From contig DATJAP010000029.1 of the NCBI GenBank assembly GCA_035516155.1, forward strand, positions 30,059 to 94,058: a DNA stretch of 64,000 nt. The letters are read 5' to 3'. The notes beneath the pieces were generated by a model. The model saw only the letters and a program-made list of their open reading frames with translations, did no database searches and was not told where the DNA came from. The stretch comes from JAJYKN01 sp035516155 (GTDB lineage Bacteria; Nitrospirota; UBA9217). The translations under genes and the position numbers were made by a program. Positions 27,768 through 35,487 of this stretch are shown here, piece after piece; position 1 is the first letter of the stretch, and each line of letters starts with the position of its first letter.

Positions 27768-30569
27768 ATGACTGAGAGCGGAGCACAGTTCCATCGTTGT
27801 GATTTTCAGGTACATACACCTCGTGATATCAACTGGAATGGTCTACGTCCAGAATCGGAAGATGAACGCAAAAAATATGCTTCTGATTTTATTGCTGCCT
27901 GCAGAGAAAAGGGTTTAGATGCAGTCGCTATCACTGACCATCACGACTTTGCGTTCTTTCCCTATATCAAAACTGCGGCAATGCAGGAGGTCGATGATGA
28001 TGGGAAGCCAGTAGCCGATAAAAAAAGAGTAACAGTTTTTCCCGGCATGGAACTGACTCTTGGAGTGCCATGTCAGGCACTGCTTATTCTAGACGCAGAT
28101 TTCCCCGTTAATTTGTTGTCTCCAATTCTTACAATACTTGGTATAAGCCAAAATGATCCTAACGAACCCACCCATGTCGAGGTCAATCGGTTAGAGCACA
28201 TAAAGAGTATCAAGCAATTACATGAATCACTTGATACACATGATCACATTAGACAACGGTACATAATTTTGCCGAATGTCAGCGATAGTGGAGATGTCTC
28301 GTTGCTAAGAAAAGGATTCGCAAGCCACTACAAAGACATGCCCTGTGTTGGAGGCTATATAGACGGGTCTTTTGAAAAATTGGGAACGGGGAATAAGAAC
28401 ATACTCGCGGGGAAGTCAAAAGAATACGGCTTCAAGAAATTAGGAGTATTTCAGACGTCCGATAATCGCAAAGCGGATTTCTCTGATCTTGGACGGTATA
28501 CCAGCTGGGTAAAATGGGCGGTCCCGACAGCCGAAGCGCTTCGTCAAGCATGCCTTGCCCAACAAACAAGAATATCCAATACCGAACCGCAAATTCCATC
28601 TCTCGTTATCAAGTCCATGGAAGTGTCAAATAGCAAATTCCTCGGGCCGGTCAATATTTTATTAAACGCGCAATTGAATGCCCTTATAGGCGGTCGTGGA
28701 ACTGGTAAATCAACGATTTTAGAATATCTCCGCTGGACACTGTGCGATCAGCCGCCTACCGTCGCAAACGATGAGGAAATACCTGATTTCCAGAAAAAAA
28801 GGGCAGCATTAATTAGCAATACACTTCTCCCATTAGATGCCGTTGTGTCAGTATCTTTCCTCCTTAACGGCATTTCTCACTCGGTAAGAAGAAATGCGAA
28901 AACGAAGCAATTGCTGCTCAAAGTGGGAAACGATGAGTATCAGGAATGCCATGAAGATACGATTCGAGATCTTCTGTCAATACAAGCCTATAGTCAAAAA
29001 CAACTCAGTACCGTAAGCGTCCGTACAGAGGAACTCATTCGTTTCGTCAAAACTCCAATTAGCAAGAGTCTTCGTGATTTTCAGATCCAGCAGGAAGAAC
29101 TTAAAACAAGGCTCCGCAACTCTTATGCAAGCATACAAGCCAAGCGGACACTTGCTCGAGAAATTGAAAAGGATACGCTCGAGATAAACTCCTTAAACAA
29201 ACAATTGCAACAACTTCGGGCTGAACTTAAAGGCCTCAGCGAGGAAGATAAAAAAATATTGGCAAAACATGACGCCATACTGGGGGAACAGCAACTATTG
29301 ACGGAAGTTACGCAGTCAATTACAGATTGGAGCCAGGTAATAGAATCAGCGTTAGGAGATATCGTTATTCCCCAAGCCTTGAAGAAAGCTGAACCAGCGT
29401 CTCCAAATTATGAAATTATATCCCATGTACGGGATGAATTTAATGTGCTGTATAATGAGGTCCATGGCAATTTGCAAAAAATAAGCGATAGCCTGAAAGA
29501 GTCAGGCGAACAGATGAAAAAAATCGGAGGTTTAGAAAAATTATTTGCTGAAAAATATAAGCTGCATAGTGAAGAATATGAAGCTGCGAAGGCACGTTCA
29601 AGCAGCCATGAAAGCCAACTTACTCTAATTTCTCAGGCAGAAAAGAGGATGAAGACGTTAAAGAATGGCTTATCAGAGAAGGAAAGACGTATTTCAAAGT
29701 ACGGTCAACCCGAGGATGATCATGAGCAGGCGAAGCAACTGTGGCATGATTTACACTCGAATCGTGGCGACGCTCTTGAGGAACGTTGTAAAGAATTAAC
29801 AGCATTGTCGTTCGGACATATCCGCGCTAGTCTACGACGTGGGGCTGGCATTACGGCAGTCCGAGATCGACTTTATGGGGTACTTACGGGGACTCGTGTC
29901 CGCACGAAAAAAGTTGACGATGTCTGCGATAAAATTGCATGTGCGAAGGACCCCATAGACGAGTGGAACAACTTTCTAACGGAGCTTGAACAGTTAGCCG
30001 CAATAGAAGCCACAGAAGAATCTGCTATCGAGATACCGGCATGCACGCTCCTGATAAACGCAGGCTTTACCGTGTCCGATCTTGATAAAATAGCACGGCG
30101 ATTTACAGTAGAGGATTGGCTCGAATTATCTCTATCGGAGCTGGAAGACATTCCTTTTTTTGAATACCAACAGAGAGAGAGCGACTATATAAAGTTTTCA
30201 GATGCATCCGCAGGGCAACAAGCTACCTCACTATTGCGAGTTCTTCTGAATCAAGAGGGGCCGCCGCTAATCATTGACCAGCCGGAAGAAGATTTAGATA
30301 ACCCCGTAATACTTGAGATTGTTCAGGATATATGGAGGGCTAAAACGAAACGGCAAATTATATTTTCAAGCCATAACGCAAATATTGTAGTTAACGGAGA
30401 TGCTGACCTCGTAATTTGTTGCGATTACAGAACAGCTGGTGATCAATCAGGGGGACAGATTAAATTAAGCGGAGCTATCGATATGAATGACGTAAGGAAC
30501 GAAATAACGAAAGTAATGGAAGGCGGGAAAGAGGCATTCCGCCTGCGAAAAGAGAAGTATGGCTTTTGA
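27768..30569 (+). CDS. PHP-domain plus SMC/RecN-like ATPase (933 aa)
   Basis: The N-terminal PHP-type metal domain has FQVHTPRD (about residue 14), AITDHHDFAF (about residue 55) and FPGMELTL. An ABC/SMC head starts at about residue 280 with Walker A in LIGGRGTGKSTILEY (about residue 307). A coiled-coil arm spans about 430-660; then come the signature ASAGQQATSLLRVL (about residue 815) and Walker B in PPLIIDQPEEDLDN (about residue 832). The plan resembles proteins labelled TrlF-like AAA ATPases, often found in accessory islands; a DNA-damage or defence role is inferred. ATG 27768 has AAGGGA upstream and is preferred to ATG 27750. Confidence 0.85.
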   Translation: MTESGAQFHRCDFQVHTPRDINWNGLRPESEDERKKYASDFIAACREKGLDAVAITDHHDFAFFPYIKTAAMQEVDDDGKPVADKKRVTVFPGMELTLGVPCQALLILDADFPVNLLSPILTILGISQNDPNEPTHVEVNRLEHIKSIKQLHESLDTHDHIRQRYIILPNVSDSGDVSLLRKGFASHYKDMPCVGGYIDGSFEKLGTGNKNILAGKSKEYGFKKLGVFQTSDNRKADFSDLGRYTSWVKWAVPTAEALRQACLAQQTRISNTEPQIPSLVIKSMEVSNSKFLGPVNILLNAQLNALIGGRGTGKSTILEYLRWTLCDQPPTVANDEEIPDFQKKRAALISNTLLPLDAVVSVSFLLNGISHSVRRNAKTKQLLLKVGNDEYQECHEDTIRDLLSIQAYSQKQLSTVSVRTEELIRFVKTPISKSLRDFQIQQEELKTRLRNSYASIQAKRTLAREIEKDTLEINSLNKQLQQLRAELKGLSEEDKKILAKHDAILGEQQLLTEVTQSITDWSQVIESALGDIVIPQALKKAEPASPNYEIISHVRDEFNVLYNEVHGNLQKISDSLKESGEQMKKIGGLEKLFAEKYKLHSEEYEAAKARSSSHESQLTLISQAEKRMKTLKNGLSEKERRISKYGQPEDDHEQAKQLWHDLHSNRGDALEERCKELTALSFGHIRASLRRGAGITAVRDRLYGVLTGTRVRTKKVDDVCDKIACAKDPIDEWNNFLTELEQLAAIEATEESAIEIPACTLLINAGFTVSDLDKIARRFTVEDWLELSLSELEDIPFFEYQQRESDYIKFSDASAGQQATSLLRVLLNQEGPPLIIDQPEEDLDNPVILEIVQDIWRAKTKRQIIFSSHNANIVVNGDADLVICCDYRTAGDQSGGQIKLSGAIDMNDVRNEITKVMEGGKEAFRLRKEKYGF

Positions 30570-30673
30570 TTGTGGAATATCAAGCGAGTTGCCGTTTCAT
30601 ATATGGCAATTAAAATTACAAAAATAATCTCAAAATCTGTATTTCTTATATTCTTCTATTGCAATATCATGAA

Positions 30674-31534
30674 CTACTTATCCACTTTTACTGAATCCAT
30701 TGGTCTCATTCCTCGGCAAGATGGAAATTGGATGCAACCCCAAAACTCCCTTCCAGCCTGAGGGCCACGTTTCGTAACTCTTTTAACCATAGGCCTACCG
30801 CAAACCGGACAATCAGGAACATGCGATTGCTGTGCAGAAAGTGCAATTTTGATGGCAGGTTTTGCGCCTGTATCGTGGATAGACGCGTATATGTTTTCAC
30901 CATCTAAAAGGATGATATTTCTATTCTCCGCAAAATCTTTAGCCTCATCCGAAAATGTACCAGAGGTTACTACAAACCCACCTGTTGCTCCCTGTGCTGC
31001 CATGACTCCGTATAGCTCACGCACAATTGCAATACCGACCGTGTAGGCGCGCCATTGTTTACACTGGACAAAGAAGGTTTCTCCATCCTTCTGGAGCTTA
31101 AGGTCGATCCCTCCGTCGGGGCCGCCCCCGCCGGTTTCTGCAACAGAGTATCCTTTTAATCGGAATACTTCCCCAATAAGAGATTCGAATTCCTGCCAGG
31201 TCATATCATTCAAGGATTTTGAATCCTGGCTGTTGACAACATGGGAGACCAGGCCCTTACGTAAACCTCTTTTTATAATAGAACCTATGGCACCCACTAC
31301 ACACAACAACGGGATTAAATACTGAAAAAGGCCGGCCCATTCGTGCAGGCCCCTCATCACTAAGCCCCCGGTATCAATGCCATTTTTAACAGCATGCATA
31401 GTTGGTGGCTCCGACAAGGCTATGATATGTAATATTACATAGCATGAAACACCTATTATGAGGCTTATGTACCATGGAAATGTTGCCACAATATCAAGAA
31501 TATCTTCTAAAGTGCTTTGTCTTTTTCTCCCCAT
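30674..31534 (-). CDS. Membrane-anchored Mrr-type restriction endonuclease (286 aa)
   Basis: Two N-terminal membrane helices (about residues 21-40 and 69-88), then an Mrr_cat-type PD-(D/E)xK nuclease opening MTWQEFESLIGEVFRLKGYS, with catalytic D144 in GGGGPDGGIDL and Q157-x-K159 in FFVQCKQW. A C-terminal topoisomerase-type zinc ribbon uses C242, C245, C267 and C273 (CPVCGRPM ... FWGCIQFPSC). Mrr enzymes cut modified or foreign DNA; here the nuclease would sit at the inner membrane. AAGGAG precedes the start. It converges with the PHP-ATPase gene. Confidence 0.9.
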   Translation of the reverse strand: MGRKRQSTLEDILDIVATFPWYISLIIGVSCYVILHIIALSEPPTMHAVKNGIDTGGLVMRGLHEWAGLFQYLIPLLCVVGAIGSIIKRGLRKGLVSHVVNSQDSKSLNDMTWQEFESLIGEVFRLKGYSVAETGGGGPDGGIDLKLQKDGETFFVQCKQWRAYTVGIAIVRELYGVMAAQGATGGFVVTSGTFSDEAKDFAENRNIILLDGENIYASIHDTGAKPAIKIALSAQQSHVPDCPVCGRPMVKRVTKRGPQAGREFWGCIQFPSCRGMRPMDSVKVDK

Positions 31535-32048
31535 TAATGTTCTCCTTTTACAAATTGTAAATTACTGTTCATTAACAATATATCATCTCCCCAAGATAGA
31601 CTCAATTCGGTAAATACCATAAAACCAGACATTTATTCCGGATATTTTAACGGCCGATGAGGAATTTAAAACCAATGAATAATATATGGCTGTTTAAACA
31701 CATTATAATTTTAGATCATCATTGGAATTCCATCCTTTTATGCCCCAGAAACATTACCGACCATACCCTTGACACAATACGCTTTACTGCTTGCTATTCA
31801 GCAATATTTATTGTAATCTTTTTCGAATTAAAAAGACCTCGTAGCATAGTGGCATACGTGTTATTTAATCCCAATCGGTACCGAAAAAGGAGGCAACATT
31901 TGCAGTGCTTCTTCTTAATTTAGAAATATGGTAATCCGGTTCATACATCTTCCTGACAATATTATATTTCAAGAAGCCCTTATGAAGGCATGGAACTTCA
32001 TGAAGTCTGGCAGTGAAGGAAGAGACGTTAAAGCGAGGTCAATGAATA
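31535..32048 (+). other. 514-bp AT-rich divergent spacer
   Basis: Lies between the leftward Mrr-type gene and the rightward TIR-DnaB gene, so it should hold both promoters, but no consensus pair stood out. An 88-codon frame at 31657-31923 has no ribosome binding site and an unpatterned, partly hydrophobic translation; I do not call it a gene. Confidence 0.4.
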
Positions 32049-33404
32049 ATGGGCGAGAAAGCGGTCAGGCTATTTTACAGCTATTCTCACAAAGATGAGA
32101 TGTTCAGAGACGCGTTGGAAACGCACCTTTCGATACTCAAACGACAAGGGCTCATTGAGGATTGGTATGATCGAAATATTTTACCGGGGGAAAATTGGAA
32201 ATCTGAAATTGACAACCATATTAATGAAGCGGATGTTATTCTGCTGCTTGTGAGTCCTGATTTTATAGCTTCGGAATATTGTTACGGGAAAGAACTGAGT
32301 AAAGCTCTGGAACGCTATGAATCAGGTCAAGCCGAAGTGGTTCCGATTATCGTGCGGCCGGTCGATTGGACGGATTCGCCATTCTCTAAACTACAGGCGC
32401 TTCCACGGGATGGCAGGCCCATAACAACATGGTCAAACGGCGATGAAGCATGGCTTGAAGCTGAGAAGGGAATAAAAAAATGCATAGAAAACGTTATTCA
32501 TAAAAAAGCAGCATCTCTCCGTCCGCATCAAGAAAATCCCGTTATTCTGAGAAGTCTGGTTGGCGATGAATTCCGACGAATCGAATCTCTTTTTGACGGG
32601 AAGAGAAAATTTAGCGGCACCTCAACAGGATTTAATGATCTGGACCGGCTGGTTGATGGGATTCATCCTGGTGACATCCTGTTGATTGCGGGGCGACCCT
32701 CTATGGGAAAATCCGATTTCGTCATAAATATAGCGAAGCAGGTTTCACTAGAATCCTCGAAGTCGGTTGTGTATTTTTCTATGCGAAAAGAGCTTGATCA
32801 AATTCAAAGACGATTTCTGGCCTCTGAAAGCAACGTTCCCCTATCCAGAATTATTCGTGGTGATATTAAGGAATCAGACTGGGCAAACCTGGCACGCGCT
32901 GCGGGGCTCCTTGCTGAAATGCCCATCTATATCGACGGCAGTCCGAAACAAACAGACGATGAAATAGCCGCACGAGTTAAGAAACACAAAGAGATCCATG
33001 AACTTGGACTGGTTGTTATTGACGGCATTGAACACGTTAACTCTGCAAAAAAGCAGTCAATCCAAAGCCTGGAGAGAGGATTGATCATTGCTGCTATTCA
33101 AGGAATCGCCAGAGACGAAAGGATTCCTGTCCTTTTAACTGCCAATACCTCTCGTGACCATGAGCTACGCGGGGACAAGCGGCCAGTCATACGGGATCTT
33201 GATGAATGGGAAATGCTCGCATCGGATGCTGCTCATATTGTAATTTTTTTATATCGTGACGAGGTGTACAACGTAGATTCGCCACATAAAGGAACAACGG
33301 AAGTAATAGTGGCAAAGAATGACTATGGGCCGGCGGCAACGATCCGACTCGCATATTTTCCTGAATATTGCTTGTTTGAAAATGCCGCAGGTACGGATAC
33401 ATAG
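32049..33404 (+). CDS. TIR domain fused to DnaB-type helicase core (451 aa)
   Basis: Residues 1-125 are a TIR domain: VRLFYSYSHKDEMFRDALET, LIEDWYDRNILPGENW, ADVILLLVSPDFIASEYCYG with the probable catalytic Glu at E82, and VVPIIVRPVDW. Residues about 188-445 match the C-terminal RecA-like domain of replicative helicase DnaB: STGFNDLDRLVDGIHPGD, Walker A GRPSMGKS (215-222), LARAAGLLAEMPIYIDGSP, Walker B LVVID (D325), and IFLYRDEVYN. The DnaB catalytic Glu of FSLEM is replaced (FSMRK, R246), and the sensor-like SQLSR is NTSR. The primase-binding N-terminal DnaB domain is absent. TIR NADase effectors are known in phage defence; here a helicase-derived domain would be the sensor or oligomer platform (inference). 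Confidence 0.88.
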   Translation: MGEKAVRLFYSYSHKDEMFRDALETHLSILKRQGLIEDWYDRNILPGENWKSEIDNHINEADVILLLVSPDFIASEYCYGKELSKALERYESGQAEVVPIIVRPVDWTDSPFSKLQALPRDGRPITTWSNGDEAWLEAEKGIKKCIENVIHKKAASLRPHQENPVILRSLVGDEFRRIESLFDGKRKFSGTSTGFNDLDRLVDGIHPGDILLIAGRPSMGKSDFVINIAKQVSLESSKSVVYFSMRKELDQIQRRFLASESNVPLSRIIRGDIKESDWANLARAAGLLAEMPIYIDGSPKQTDDEIAARVKKHKEIHELGLVVIDGIEHVNSAKKQSIQSLERGLIIAAIQGIARDERIPVLLTANTSRDHELRGDKRPVIRDLDEWEMLASDAAHIVIFLYRDEVYNVDSPHKGTTEVIVAKNDYGPAATIRLAYFPEYCLFENAAGTDT

Positions 33405-33414
33405 GTCAAGCGTG

Positions 33415-33472
33415 TATTTGGATTTACTGGTTGATATTGATTTATTTGGGTATTCGGATTTATTGGTTGATA
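33415..33472 (+). repeat. Pair of imperfect 22-bp direct repeats
   Basis: TATTTGGATTTACTGGTTGA (33415-33434, plus TA) and TATTCGGATTTATTGGTTGA (33451-33470, plus TA) differ at two positions and are 36 bp apart, just after the TIR-DnaB stop and before the recombinase region. They may be protein-binding sites or an element-end trace. Confidence 0.45.
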
Positions 33473-33688
33473 ACGAAGAGTTAACAACCTAAATACTTGA
33501 TTATATGTACATTTTATCACTGGTGTACAAACGTTCACTTGTATGCTATAATTACCATAATAAGGAAAGGGGTACACCGAGCCGTGCCCTGCATTTAAGG
33601 GTTAAAATATCGTTCTCCAGCATAATAGCAAGAATGTAACAACATATTCAAAGCATAGGTATCGATCCCGGTAAAATTAACGACTTCT

Positions 33689-33790
33689 ATGGCAACGATC
33701 TTCGGTGAAGGCATGGACTATAGTGTTGAAACACCTAACGTCATTACTATGACCAAGAAGGAACGCATTTCGGGAGCGATCAAACAGTAA
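33689..33790 (+). CDS. Leader peptide-sized frame upstream of truncated recombinase (33 aa)
   Basis: Reads MATIFGEGMDYSVETPNVIT then MTKKERISGAIKQ. It is preserved in the first copy of the duplication; in the second copy (34238-34279) the same frame stops after 13 codons. No ribosome binding site is obvious. It may be chance, or a small element gene now decayed in one copy. Confidence 0.25.
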   Translation: MATIFGEGMDYSVETPNVITMTKKERISGAIKQ

Positions 33791-33806
33791 ATCCGGATAC
33801 CCTATT

Positions 33807-34145
33807 ATGGCAGAGTTATTCTTTACAACAGACGATTTTAAAGTAAACGGAACGTCTAAACCGGACATTCCTTTCCTTGTCGATAAGAACATGGAACCGA
33901 TAGACGTCGTGGATCGGTGGTTTTACCATGTTGCATTGGTGTCTGGTCATACAAAAAGTGGGAACACGCGGGAGACCTACGCAAGAGCGCTGTATCATTA
34001 TTTCCAGTGGCTTGAGACCTTCAATAAGAAATAGGGCGCCATCACGGAACTGGATATAGCCAGCTGGCGTGGCTCAATGCTGGAGTATCCTAACGTCAAT
34101 GGCGAGCCATGCAAACATTCTACTATTAATCACCGAATAACCATT
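33807..34145 (+). pseudogene. Truncated first copy of the intA recombinase gene
   Basis: Opens MAELFFTTDDFKVNGTSKPD and follows the intact recombinase closely. At 34032-34034 a TAG replaces the Trp codon TGG of the intact copy (FNKK-stop-GAITELDIAS). Homology then continues in frame to about residue 112, where the duplication ends. The catalytic domain is absent, so it cannot recombine DNA. Confidence 0.85.
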
Positions 34146-34354
34146 GGGGGTAAAAATATCGTTCACCAGCATAATAACAATGTTGTAGCAACATATTCAA
34201 AGCATAGTTATCGATCCCGGAAGAATTAACGACTTCTATGGCAACAATCATCGATGAAGACATGGACTACAGTGTTTAAATGGCTACCATCATTACCATG
34301 ATCGGGCAGGGACATATTATAGAAGCAACCAAACGGTAATCCGGATACCTTATT

Positions 34355-35485
34355 ATGGCAGAGTTATTCTTCACAACAGATGATTTTAAAGTAAACGGGA
34401 TGTCTAAACCGAATATTCCTTTCCTTGTCGATAAGAACATGGAACCGATAGACGTTGCAGATCGGTGGTTATACCATGTTGCATTGGTGTCTGGTCATAC
34501 AAAAAGCGTGAACACATGGGAGACCTACGCAAGGGCACTGTACCATTACTTCCAGTGGCTTGAGACTTTTAACAAGAAATGGGATGCCGTCACGGAACTG
34601 GATATAGCCAGCTATCGTGATTCAATGCTGGAGTATCCTAACGTCAACGGTGAACCTTGCAAACATTCTACCATTAACCAACGAATTACGATTGTCTGTA
34701 TGTATTATAATTGGGCAAAGAAAAAACATTTTATAATTAAAGTTCCCTTTGAGATGGTAAACGTCAGGGTTAATAAGGGAGACACTTTCCTGAAACACCT
34801 TGATGCGTCGGGAGGGAGAATGGCAGTTAATGAGCTGAAGATGCGAACTTTCAAGAAGGATTATGAATACCTGGACAAGGACCAAGTCAAAATAGTACTT
34901 CAAGCCCTCACAACGAGAAGAGATCAGTTGATTATGTGTGTAATTTTGCAAACCGGCATGCGACGCGAAGAGGTCATTGAACTTACTACCGATCACATCC
35001 CTCACTCTTCGACATTCAAAGGAAAAACAATCATCCCTGTTAAAATCATCGGGAAGGGGAATAAAGAAAGGACGATCGTATTCTCGGCTACGCTTCTGAA
35101 AGAAATAAACAAGTATATGCTGACTGACCGCCGAAAATACCTCAAGAAATACAAGGAAAAGCACGGTGAGGGGACAAAGAAGCTCTGGCTAACAGAACTC
35201 GGTACAGCAATCACTATGAGAAGCTACAATAATATCCTGACCGAAATAGGCACCAAGTTAGGCTTCAGAGTGTACCCGCATTTGAACCGGCATACTTTCG
35301 GATATCGCTTCTATACCAAAACACGAGACCTGATAGCCCTGTCGAAGCGTCTGGGCCATAGTAGCATTATGACAACGGCGAAGTATTCGCATATTGATCC
35401 GGAAGAAATGAAAGGGTTTGATGAGGACGTTATTAACGATCTTGAAGAAATATTTGGCGAATCTGTCGAAGGATACGGAGATTAA
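34355..35485 (+). CDS. intA: Tyrosine recombinase, IntA/TnpA-type (376 aa)
   Basis: An N-terminal SAM-like core-binding domain (about residues 35-145) precedes the catalytic domain with R203 in QTGMRREEV, K234 in IIGKGNKER, H309-x-x-R312 in YPHLNRHTFGYRF, H335 in LGHSSIMTT and the nucleophile Y344 in TAKYSH. All required residues are present. Length agrees with Tn554 TnpA (about 360 aa). It is followed after 2 bp by the tfp-like gene. A diverged partial copy lies directly upstream. Confidence 0.93.
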   Translation: MAELFFTTDDFKVNGMSKPNIPFLVDKNMEPIDVADRWLYHVALVSGHTKSVNTWETYARALYHYFQWLETFNKKWDAVTELDIASYRDSMLEYPNVNGEPCKHSTINQRITIVCMYYNWAKKKHFIIKVPFEMVNVRVNKGDTFLKHLDASGGRMAVNELKMRTFKKDYEYLDKDQVKIVLQALTTRRDQLIMCVILQTGMRREEVIELTTDHIPHSSTFKGKTIIPVKIIGKGNKERTIVFSATLLKEINKYMLTDRRKYLKKYKEKHGEGTKKLWLTELGTAITMRSYNNILTEIGTKLGFRVYPHLNRHTFGYRFYTKTRDLIALSKRLGHSSIMTTAKYSHIDPEEMKGFDEDVINDLEEIFGESVEGYGD

Positions 35486-35487
35486 AT

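Larger units (their letters stand above)
33599..34693 (+). repeat. Tandem duplication of about 547 bp (two diverged copies)
   Basis: 33599-34145 and 34147-34693 are homologous along their whole length, offset by about 548 bp, with scattered substitutions and small indels. Each copy carries a leader with a small reading frame and then the first 110-odd codons of the recombinase. Only the second copy continues into a full gene. The divergence indicates an old duplication. Confidence 0.85.

Noticed and set aside
31657..31923. Possible 88-codon gene between the Mrr-type and TIR-DnaB genes
   Set aside because: No ribosome binding site, no recognisable pattern, and position in a divergent promoter region.
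33405..33600. CRISPR-like array from the repeated GGATTTAYTGGTTGATA sequence
   Set aside because: Only two copies, with mismatches, no further units and no cas genes.
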